DNA of 64,000 nt from an uncultured Macellibacteroides sp. (GTDB lineage Bacteria; Bacteroidota; Bacteroidia; Bacteroidales; Tannerellaceae): contig NZ_OY762974.1 in NCBI RefSeq assembly GCF_963667135.1, forward strand, positions 124,001-188,000, written 5' to 3'. This document shows positions 53,310 through 61,270 of the stretch, piece by piece. The notes under the pieces are model-generated. The model saw only the letters and a list, made by a program, of their open reading frames with translations, searched no databases and had not been told where the DNA came from. Positions within the stretch are counted from its first letter, which is position 1; each line of letters begins with the position of its first letter. The position numbers were made by a program, and so were the translations under genes.

Positions 53310-53356
53310 TAGCATGAATTAAATAAAAACCATTTAGATTGGTAAACGATTATAGT

Positions 53357-55432
53357 ATGAATAAATTTATTTTTCTGACTGCCGGCTTACTTTGGGGAGC
53401 GTCTATGCTTCAAGCAGAAGAAGTTGATACACTGAACACCCGTAGTATCTTTTTAGACGAGGTTGTTGTTCAGTCATTTAAACAGGATAAGGCATTTAGT
53501 CTCGAACCTATTTCGGTTTCGGCATTTAGCAGTACGAATATTATTAACCGGAACATTACCGGCATTAAGGAGTTCAGTGCGCTGGTTCCTAATTTATTTA
53601 TGCCGGATTATGGATCAAAGCTCACTTCCCCTGTTTATATCCGCGGAATTGGTTCAAAAATCAATGCTCCGTCGGTCGGACTTTATGTAGACGGAATTCC
53701 TTATTTTGAGAAATCAGCTTTCGATTTCGACTTTAGCGAAGTAGACCGTATCGAAGTTTTGCGTGGACCGCAAGGCACCTTGTACGGACGTAATACCATG
53801 GGTGGAATTATCAATGTATTTACAAAGTCACCCCTCGACTATCAGGGTACCAATCTTACGCTTTCGGCGGGAAATTACGGACAACGACAAGCTACAGCTT
53901 CGCATTACGGAAAAATAAACGACAAAATAGGCTATGCCATTTCAGGAAACTATACTCATTCGGACGGATTCTTCACCAATCTTGCCACCAATAAGAAGGC
54001 CGACAAAATGGATAGCGGATCGGGACGAATCAGACTGGAATGGAAGCTGAAACCGGAACTTACGCTAAAACTTATGAGCAGTCTGGATTATTCAGATCAG
54101 GGAGGATATCCGTACGGACTATATGACAAAGAAACAAATACCGTAGGCGACGTGAACTATAACGACTTCAGCTCCTACAAACGAACCTTGTCAAATACGG
54201 GAGCAACCCTCGATTATAAAACAGACAACTTTTGGCTCAGTTCCCAGACTGCCTATCAGTATCTGTCGGACCGGCAAGGAGTAGACCAGGACTTCTCTAC
54301 TAAAAACCAATACTATGTGATTCAAAAACAGCAACAACACATGGCTTCGGAAGAGCTGAACATCAAATCGGTTACCGATAGCTGGTATAAATGGTTGTTC
54401 GGAGCCTTTGGTTTTTATCAGGGATCGGACACAGAGGTGAATCTTGATTACAAGTTACAAGCCATGTCCACCCATAAAACCTACGATTCTCCATCGTATG
54501 GCTTTGCGCTCTACCATCAATCCACGTTCGACCATATACTTACAGATGGACTTTCGCTTACCGCTGGCGTACGTTACGACTGGGAACGGTCACGCAATGG
54601 TTACGAAGCCTACCGAACGATGAAAGATACAACGGGTCTGACAGACTCATTTAACAGTAAACTTACATTTACCCAGATCACACCAAAAGCGACCCTGCAA
54701 TATACAACCCCTTCGGACCAGATGATTTATGCAACTGTCTCCAAAGGATATAAATCCGGAGGATTCAACACATCATTCCAAAGAGAAGAAGACCGTACAT
54801 TCGATCCGGAATTCAGCTGGAACTATGAAGTCGGAACGAAAGTTAATTTTTGGGACAGCCGGATAAAAGCCGAAGTAAGTCTTTTCTACATCGACTGGAG
54901 ACATCAGCAAATCTACCAACCGTTACCCAGTGGCGTAGGATCAATGCTAAAAAACGCCGGCCGCTCCGAGAGCAAAGGAATCGAAGCCAGTCTGCAGGCC
55001 AATGTTTGCAACGGATTTATGTTTAACGTTTCATACGGTTATACCGATGCAACATTTAAAGAATACCAACGCAGCGCCACGCTCGATTACGCGGGTAAAC
55101 GACTTCCGCTTGTCCCCTCGCAAACACTATCAGTGGGTACAGACTACATGATCCCGGTAAAGTCTCATTTCCTGGACAGAATATTGGTTAACATCACGTA
55201 TAGCGGAACAGGTAAATTATACTGGAGCGAAAGTAACGACGCCTATCAGTCATACTACGGAATCGTAAACGGAAAAGCATCCTTTGTAAAAGGACCTTTG
55301 ACCATTGCTTTTTGGGGAAAGAACATCACCGGAGCAGATTATACCTCTTTTTACTTTGAATCTGGCGGGAACTCCTTTGCTCAGAAAGGAAAACCTGTTA
55401 CCTTTGGGGGAAATCTGACGTTGAACTTCTAA
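53357..55432 (+). CDS. TonB-dependent receptor 2 (paralogue of receptor 1)
   Basis: 691-aa receptor; the ATG at 53357 (MNKFIFLTAGLLWGASMLQA) is preferred to a TTG at 53339. Shared blocks with receptor 1 include PDYGSKLTSPVYIRGIGSK, IEVLRGPQGTLYGRN, SDGFFTN and SAGNYGQ, so the pair arose by tandem duplication. It is about 80 residues shorter, lacking receptor 1's extra loops. The C-terminus ends FGGNLTLNF, typical of barrels. The MFS gene starts 10 bp after the stop. Confidence 0.92.
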   Translation: MNKFIFLTAGLLWGASMLQAEEVDTLNTRSIFLDEVVVQSFKQDKAFSLEPISVSAFSSTNIINRNITGIKEFSALVPNLFMPDYGSKLTSPVYIRGIGSKINAPSVGLYVDGIPYFEKSAFDFDFSEVDRIEVLRGPQGTLYGRNTMGGIINVFTKSPLDYQGTNLTLSAGNYGQRQATASHYGKINDKIGYAISGNYTHSDGFFTNLATNKKADKMDSGSGRIRLEWKLKPELTLKLMSSLDYSDQGGYPYGLYDKETNTVGDVNYNDFSSYKRTLSNTGATLDYKTDNFWLSSQTAYQYLSDRQGVDQDFSTKNQYYVIQKQQQHMASEELNIKSVTDSWYKWLFGAFGFYQGSDTEVNLDYKLQAMSTHKTYDSPSYGFALYHQSTFDHILTDGLSLTAGVRYDWERSRNGYEAYRTMKDTTGLTDSFNSKLTFTQITPKATLQYTTPSDQMIYATVSKGYKSGGFNTSFQREEDRTFDPEFSWNYEVGTKVNFWDSRIKAEVSLFYIDWRHQQIYQPLPSGVGSMLKNAGRSESKGIEASLQANVCNGFMFNVSYGYTDATFKEYQRSATLDYAGKRLPLVPSQTLSVGTDYMIPVKSHFLDRILVNITYSGTGKLYWSESNDAYQSYYGIVNGKASFVKGPLTIAFWGKNITGADYTSFYFESGGNSFAQKGKPVTFGGNLTLNF

Positions 55433-55442
55433 TTTATAACAA

Positions 55443-56645
55443 ATGTGGCTTAAACCTACAACCAATAAACTGGTTACCTTTCTGTGTCTCTACATTGCAC
55501 AATCAATACCCATGAGCTTTTTCTCTACGGTAATTCCTGTAATGATGCGACAAGAGAATTTTTCTTTATCAGCTATTGGATTGTTACAACTAATTAAATT
55601 ACCCTGGATAATCAAATTCTTCTGGTCGCCGTTGGTCGACCGGAATTGTATGACAGTATCTCACTACAAGCGATGGATATTCTCGTCGGAATTAATTTAT
55701 GCGGTACTCATTTTCTCGGTTGCATTTTTGGATTTTAAAGAAAACTTTTCAACAATCCTTATCCTTGTCATCATATCCTTCGTAGCATCCGCCACACAGG
55801 ATATCGCAACAGATGCACTAGCGGTACTCTCTTTTAGCCGTAAGGATAAAAGTCTGGTAAACAGCATGCAATCCATGGGAAGCTTTGCCGGTGCAATGAT
55901 AGGTGGAGGCGTTCTTTTACTTTTGTTCAAACAAATCGGGTGGAATAGCCTGCTTCCCTGTCTAGCAATCTTTGTTATCGTGGCATTAGTACCACTTTTC
56001 TTTAACAAAGACATCGCGATTAAAGAAAAAAGTCAGGCTCAGAAAGCAAAGAAAACCGATTTTTACTATTTCTTTACGCAAAAAGGCATCTGGAAACAAA
56101 TCATATTTCTGTTTCTTTATTATTCCGGACTAATAGGAACGCTTGCAATGCTTAAACCCTATATGGTAGATTTAGGTTATAATATAAAGGAAATCGGTGT
56201 GATGAGTGGTCTTGCAGGTACATTTATCGCCTTTCTTTCCTCATTTGGCGGAGGATTTATCATCAGACGCATCGGAAGATACAGAGCCCGGATACTGTTT
56301 GCTGTAGCCATCCTCCTTGCAACGTTCTATTTTTTAGGACTATCGTATGTAACGCCAACCACCTTGCTGCTTTATATCGGAATTTTTCTGCTATGGGGAA
56401 GTTACGGAATGGCTACCATTATAGTCTATACCACAGCGATGGACTGTGTGCGCGAAGGTCGCGAAGGAACCGATTTTACAATTCAAACGGTAATTACCCA
56501 CCTCAGCAGCATGTGTATTGCCATAGCCAGCGGTAAAATAGCAGACCTTACAGGTTACCACGGCTTGTTCTTGTTTGAAGTTATTCTGGCCACGGTTTCG
56601 CTGATATATATTATATTTGTATTTAAAAAGAAGCAAACGCTATGA
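55443..56645 (+). CDS. MFS permease (AmpG/RhtX-FptX-like)
   Basis: 400-aa inner-membrane transporter with about 12 TM helices. IPMSFFSTVIPVMMRQE, WIIKFFWSPLVDR, and FVASATQDIATDALAVLSF resemble the AmpG and RhtX/FptX single-component siderophore permeases. Placed between two TonB receptors and hemN, with its stop overlapping the hemN start (ATGA, 56642-56645), it is the likely inner-membrane step for the receptors' ligand. A tetrapyrrole or siderophore is inferred; muropeptide transport (AmpG) is the alternative. Confidence 0.85.
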   Translation: MWLKPTTNKLVTFLCLYIAQSIPMSFFSTVIPVMMRQENFSLSAIGLLQLIKLPWIIKFFWSPLVDRNCMTVSHYKRWIFSSELIYAVLIFSVAFLDFKENFSTILILVIISFVASATQDIATDALAVLSFSRKDKSLVNSMQSMGSFAGAMIGGGVLLLLFKQIGWNSLLPCLAIFVIVALVPLFFNKDIAIKEKSQAQKAKKTDFYYFFTQKGIWKQIIFLFLYYSGLIGTLAMLKPYMVDLGYNIKEIGVMSGLAGTFIAFLSSFGGGFIIRRIGRYRARILFAVAILLATFYFLGLSYVTPTTLLLYIGIFLLWGSYGMATIIVYTTAMDCVREGREGTDFTIQTVITHLSSMCIAIASGKIADLTGYHGLFLFEVILATVSLIYIIFVFKKKQTL

Positions 56646-58009
56646 CAGACGAATTATTAGAAAAATACAATATTCCTGTTCCAAGATATACAAGTTATCC
56701 GCCAGCTAATTATTTTTCTGATTCATTTACGAATCAGAACTATGAAGATGCCATCCGCGCATCCAATAATCAGCAGCCTCAACATATTTCATTCTACATC
56801 CATATTCCTTTTTGCCGTCATCTTTGTCATTACTGTGGTTGTAATTCCTTTGCCATGATGAATGAAACGAAGGTAAACGAATACCTCATGGCTGTTCATA
56901 AGGAAATCGATAAAGTTACGCAGTTACTTGACAATCGCCGGATGATTGCACAAATACATTACGGAGGAGGAAGCCCTACCTCTATTCCCGTTGAACGATT
57001 ACGCGAGCTGAACGAACATTTGCTTGATCGTTTCAAGACAATTGAGAATCCGGAGATTGCCATTGAATGCCATCCGGGATACCTGGACGAGTCGTACTGG
57101 CAATCGCTAACCGAAGCCGGATTTAACCGGATAAGTCTGGGCGTGCAGGACTTCGACGCCAACGTATTGAAAACGGTAAACCGCCGTCCGTCGCTCCTTC
57201 CTTTAGAAACTATATTCGGCATTCTGCGCGCTGCAGGTGTACGAATCAATATGGACTTCATTTACGGATTGCCCCATCAAACGGTTGAGAGCTTTACCCG
57301 GACAATCGAACAGGCCATCGCACTAAATCCCGACCGGCTTGTTACATTCTCGTATGCGCATGTTCCCTGGGTAAATAAAAGTCAGCTTATCCTTGAAAAA
57401 GCGGGACTTCCTGCCAGTGAAGTGAAAAGCAACATGTACGACTCGGCCAGACAAACACTTAAAAGCGCCGGTTACCTGCCCGTCGGACTGGACCATTTTG
57501 TTCGTCCGGACGATGAGCTTTATTCCGCGCTGCAAACAAAAGCGCTGCACCGTAACTTTCAGGGATATTGTACCCGCCGCACAACCGGACAGGTATATGC
57601 TTTTGGAGTAACCGGAATCAGCCAGCTTTCCACAGCATACAGTCAAAATATAAAAGATATTGCAGGATATATCGAACAAATAAACAGCGGAACATTCGCC
57701 GTAGTGAAAGGATATTCTCTCACAAGAGAAGAACAGATCACCCGCGAAGCAATAGAATCGCTCATGTGTAACGGAAGCCTGGACTGGGAAGAACGAGCAG
57801 ATCAATTCAATATCCCGGTGGAAGAATTCAGGGCAGCTACCTCCTATGACGCGAACAAAATGGAACAGTTTGCTGCAGACGGACTTATAACCTATTCCGA
57901 TAAAAAGATACAACTAACTCCTGCGGGGAATCTGTTTGTCCGAAATGTAGCAGCGTCGTTAGACAAGCTTATGATTCATTCAACTAAATCGTTCTCTAAA
58001 CCGGTATAA
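56642..58009 (+). CDS. hemN: Oxygen-independent coproporphyrinogen III oxidase
   Basis: 455-aa radical-SAM enzyme that decarboxylates coproporphyrinogen III to protoporphyrinogen IX without oxygen. The N-terminal VPRYTSYPPANYF is HemN-specific. The iron-sulfur motif is Cys 58, Cys 62, Cys 65 (PFCRHLCHYCGC), followed by HYGGGSPTSIP and SLGVQDFD. The HemN-type C-terminal domain is complete (ALQTKALHRNFQGYCTRR). Starts within the stop of the MFS gene; hemG follows after 3 bp. Confidence 0.95.
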   Translation: MTDELLEKYNIPVPRYTSYPPANYFSDSFTNQNYEDAIRASNNQQPQHISFYIHIPFCRHLCHYCGCNSFAMMNETKVNEYLMAVHKEIDKVTQLLDNRRMIAQIHYGGGSPTSIPVERLRELNEHLLDRFKTIENPEIAIECHPGYLDESYWQSLTEAGFNRISLGVQDFDANVLKTVNRRPSLLPLETIFGILRAAGVRINMDFIYGLPHQTVESFTRTIEQAIALNPDRLVTFSYAHVPWVNKSQLILEKAGLPASEVKSNMYDSARQTLKSAGYLPVGLDHFVRPDDELYSALQTKALHRNFQGYCTRRTTGQVYAFGVTGISQLSTAYSQNIKDIAGYIEQINSGTFAVVKGYSLTREEQITREAIESLMCNGSLDWEERADQFNIPVEEFRAATSYDANKMEQFAADGLITYSDKKIQLTPAGNLFVRNVAASLDKLMIHSTKSFSKPV

Positions 58010-58012
58010 CAC

Positions 58013-59386
58013 ATGGAAACAAAACCAACACAAGTAGTCATTATCGGTGCAGGACTTACAGGACTTACAACCGCTTTTTATCTGACACGCAGAGGAATAT
58101 CAGTACAGATTGTAGAGTCTGCCGACCGTGTAGGCGGACAAATTCATACATTTCAGGAAGATGGATTTACCTACGAATCGGGACCTAACACCGGAGTAGT
58201 CTCCTATCCCGAAGTAGCAGAGCTATTTGCCGCACTGGAACCCAATTGTCATTTAGAAACAGCTAAAGAAGAATCCAAGCGTCGTCTGATTTGGAAAGGA
58301 GACCGTTTTCGTGAACTCCCCTCCGGCCTTTTAAGCGCGATAACCACCCCCTTGTTTACGTTGAAGGATAAATTCAGAATATTGGGAGAACCCTTCCGGG
58401 CAAAAGGAACAAATCCTGACGAATCCGTTGCCGGTCTGGCAGGCAGAAGGTTGGGGAAATCGTTCGTCGACTACGCCGTCGATCCTTTTCTTTCCGGTGT
58501 ATATGCCGGAGACCCCCATACACTTGTCACCCGATATGCGTTGCCTAAATTATACAATCTGGAACAAGATTACGGAAGTTTTATCCGCGGTTCTATTGCC
58601 AAAGCAAAGATACCGAAGACCGAACGCGACCTGCTTGCTTCCAAAAAAGTATTTTCAGCCAAGGGAGGATTAAACCAATTGGCCGATGCACTGGCTAAAT
58701 CCATCGGAACAAAACATATTATATTAGGCGCAAAAGATGTAACGGTAAATCCCAATTCCAATAAATGGGACATCCGGTATAAAACACATCACGGCGAGCA
58801 CACGCTTCATGCAGATCAGGTAGTTACCACCATCGGAGCCTATAATTTGCCGGCATTACTCCCTTTTATCGATCAAAAAGAGATGGAGGCCATAAGCAAT
58901 CTGGTATATGCACCGGTAATTCAGGCGAGCGTTGGAATTAAAAATACCGGAACACTAAAATTCAATGCATTCGGAGGATTAGTTCCTTCCAAAGAAAAGA
59001 AAAGAATTTTAGGCATTCTGTTTCCATCTGCCTGTTTTGAAAGCCGGTCGCCGGAAGAAGGAGCCCTTTTCTCGTTCTTTATGGGTGGAATGAAACACCT
59101 GGACTTACTTACCAAAAGCGACGAAGAAATTAGAGATATCATTACAGAAGAACTACATCTGATGCTTGGATTTCCAAAAGGAACAGAACCTGATATGATT
59201 AAAATATTCCGTCATAATCATGCCATTCCTCAATACGAACTAAACAGTGGAAAGCGCTTCGAAACTGTAGAAAAGCTGGAAGCTCAATATCGCGGGCTAC
59301 TTATCGCCGGTAACCTGAAAGGAGGAATCGGCATGGCAGACCGAATTCGTCAGGCAACTCAAATTGGACTGAATATTGTAAAATAA
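58013..59386 (+). CDS. hemG: Protoporphyrinogen oxidase (HemY-type flavoprotein)
   Basis: 457-aa FAD-dependent amine-oxidase-family enzyme that oxidises protoporphyrinogen IX (or coproporphyrinogen III, as CgoX does). FAD motif VVIIGAGLTGLTTAFYL, then VESADRVGGQIHT, YESGPNTG, DPFLSGVYAGDPHTL and the C-terminal LLIAGNLKGGIGMADRI typical of HemY. Bacteroidota annotations call this gene hemG though it is unrelated to E. coli HemG. It follows hemN by 3 bp. No other haem-synthesis gene is in the window. Confidence 0.94.
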   Translation: METKPTQVVIIGAGLTGLTTAFYLTRRGISVQIVESADRVGGQIHTFQEDGFTYESGPNTGVVSYPEVAELFAALEPNCHLETAKEESKRRLIWKGDRFRELPSGLLSAITTPLFTLKDKFRILGEPFRAKGTNPDESVAGLAGRRLGKSFVDYAVDPFLSGVYAGDPHTLVTRYALPKLYNLEQDYGSFIRGSIAKAKIPKTERDLLASKKVFSAKGGLNQLADALAKSIGTKHIILGAKDVTVNPNSNKWDIRYKTHHGEHTLHADQVVTTIGAYNLPALLPFIDQKEMEAISNLVYAPVIQASVGIKNTGTLKFNAFGGLVPSKEKKRILGILFPSACFESRSPEEGALFSFFMGGMKHLDLLTKSDEEIRDIITEELHLMLGFPKGTEPDMIKIFRHNHAIPQYELNSGKRFETVEKLEAQYRGLLIAGNLKGGIGMADRIRQATQIGLNIVK

Positions 59387-59451
59387 ACAGAAAAATAAGC
59401 ATATAAAGTGTTCTCTTTATGTATCTTGCGGTGTATTAAAGAAAACACCAC

Positions 59452-59946
59452 ATGAACAGAGCAGACGAAATCCAATTAGTCAAAAGAGCAAGCCTTTCAG
59501 ATACGGAAATGGAAACCATCCGGGAAATATGGAACAACGAATATCCGGAATCCTTATATAATACAAAAGAAGAATTTAAGAAATACCTGGCCACAATGGA
59601 AACAGCCACCCATTACCTGGCCTGTAAAACCAACGATACACTTTGCGGCTGGCTATGCACTTTTATGCGAGACAACACCCTGTGGTTTGTACTGCTTGTA
59701 CATGGAAATGCCCAAAGAAAAGGAATAGGCAGTCAGCTGATTCATCGTTGTCAACAAGACAACTACGAACTCACTGGTTGGATAATCGACCGAAACAAAC
59801 TTAAAAAAAGGAATGGCGAAACCTATCCTTCCCCCATGCGCTTCTATGAAAAACTCCAATTCCATGTAACAGAAGAATACAAGCATCTTCCCATCATGGT
59901 AACCCGTAAAATCCTTTGGAAATCCGAATCCAAGTTAAACTCCTAA
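59452..59946 (+). CDS. GNAT-family N-acetyltransferase-like protein
   Basis: 164-aa cytoplasmic protein with the acetyl-CoA-binding pattern VLLVHGNAQRKGIGSQLIHR, preceded by CGWLCTFMRDNTLWF. The substrate is unknown. It lies 65 bp after hemG on the same strand and may or may not belong to that operon. Confidence 0.82.
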   Translation: MNRADEIQLVKRASLSDTEMETIREIWNNEYPESLYNTKEEFKKYLATMETATHYLACKTNDTLCGWLCTFMRDNTLWFVLLVHGNAQRKGIGSQLIHRCQQDNYELTGWIIDRNKLKKRNGETYPSPMRFYEKLQFHVTEEYKHLPIMVTRKILWKSESKLNS

Positions 59947-59980
59947 CTGGCAACGATTAAGTTGCCATAGCTATCCACTA

Positions 59981-61186
59981 TCATTTCTTATACTTTGCCA
60001 ACATAATCACCGCATTGGATTCTTCATCCAATTTCGCCGCAATTTCTTTCAGCTTGCCTTTCAATTGTCCTTTCTTATAAGCCTCCACAAGATCAGCGGC
60101 GTCTAATCTTGTCATAAATGCAATTCCATCGTTATTTACTATAACGGGCGGTATCGGTACTTCATATACCATACTCATGGGTCTTTTATTTATAAAATCA
60201 TCATTATATACAACATACTCGTAGATAGCATTCTCTTGTTTATCGTACATTAACTCAGTACTTGGAAACCCTGTATCCTTCACAAAGTCATACTCTCTTT
60301 TTACGGTTTGCATAAAGTAGTAGCGGTCTGTAAGAACACCAGCGAAAAGATAGATCTCTGGATCCATCGATTGAACAGGGGGAGTCTTTACGATAAAGGG
60401 CTTCATTATATGATTTTGTGAATAAGTATAGATCGTATCAGCAGACGGCTCTGCAAGTACCCAACTATCCTGATAAGGAATTAGTTTCTTATTATAAATG
60501 CAATAAATGTTACTAATTATCTCACCATTTGCATCTATTGCCATTATTAGCGTCGATTTCTTCTCTTTATAAGGAATTGGGATTTCTTTTATACTCCCAT
60601 CCAGCTTGGAAACGATCAAAAAGAAGTTCCTCTTTATTTCTGGCTTGTCTAATTCAGTAAAGGCATCATGACAAATTAAATGATCTCGGTCGAAATCATC
60701 TATTTGATCATAGAAAAAACCTTCCCTGTTTTTGAAACTCCGTTTGAAATTTCCAAATAAGTCATACACTAATACTTTAGAAGAAAAAGTATTATTAATA
60801 AAAATCTCTTCGTTATCCTGGTCAAAGGTAATACCATGTGTATTTGTATATTCCTCGCCGCTTTGCCCCAAACGATTGATTTTCCTCAAGCCTTTACCAT
60901 TTCTATCAAAAATAAATATGTTGCCGGTGTTAACTCGATTAAGATCTTTAATTAATATAATATCCTTGCCAATAGCTTGCAGAGAAGTGGTTGTAATAAA
61001 TTCATCACTTGTTTCCAATGGGACATATTCTACATCCAAAAAGTCTTGAAGAATCAGTTCCTTCTTGGGATATTTTTTAGTGACATCAACAGTGATAAAG
61101 TCGTCACCCGATTGTTTATTTCCTTTTCCGCACCCTGCCATCATTACAGGCAGAATGATTATTGAAATTAATTTTGTTATTTTCAT
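59981..61186 (-). CDS. 6-bladed beta-propeller lipoprotein (DUF5128/DUF4934 type)
   Basis: 401-aa lipoprotein; ATG 61186 gives the SPII signal MKITKLISIIILPVMMAGC, and an upstream in-frame Met is rejected. The KELILQDFLDVEYVPLETSDEF segment is characteristic of the Bacteroidales 6-bladed beta-propeller proteins. NHL-like blades follow (FDRNGKGLRKINRLGQSGEE, VYDLFGNFKRSF). The function is unknown. The C-terminal ESNAVIMLAKYKK matches the ESNPVVVIATKDK end of the partial gene at 63721, showing the two are paralogues. They flank the MG2-plug gene. Confidence 0.85.
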   Translation of the reverse strand: MKITKLISIIILPVMMAGCGKGNKQSGDDFITVDVTKKYPKKELILQDFLDVEYVPLETSDEFITTTSLQAIGKDIILIKDLNRVNTGNIFIFDRNGKGLRKINRLGQSGEEYTNTHGITFDQDNEEIFINNTFSSKVLVYDLFGNFKRSFKNREGFFYDQIDDFDRDHLICHDAFTELDKPEIKRNFFLIVSKLDGSIKEIPIPYKEKKSTLIMAIDANGEIISNIYCIYNKKLIPYQDSWVLAEPSADTIYTYSQNHIMKPFIVKTPPVQSMDPEIYLFAGVLTDRYYFMQTVKREYDFVKDTGFPSTELMYDKQENAIYEYVVYNDDFINKRPMSMVYEVPIPPVIVNNDGIAFMTRLDAADLVEAYKKGQLKGKLKEIAAKLDEESNAVIMLAKYKK

Positions 61187-61270
61187 ACACACCATATCAT
61201 TTATGCGATTTTTTATTTTCATAATTTTTCTTTTTTACGATGCTAAATAATAAATAGCTCCAGTGTATAC

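Noticed and set aside
53339-53356. TTG start before TonB receptor 2
   Set aside because: Six extra residues spoil the signal peptide that begins at ATG 53357.
57323-57913. 196-codon antisense frame inside hemN
   Set aside because: hemN is intact and well conserved by motif; no evidence for an overlapping gene.
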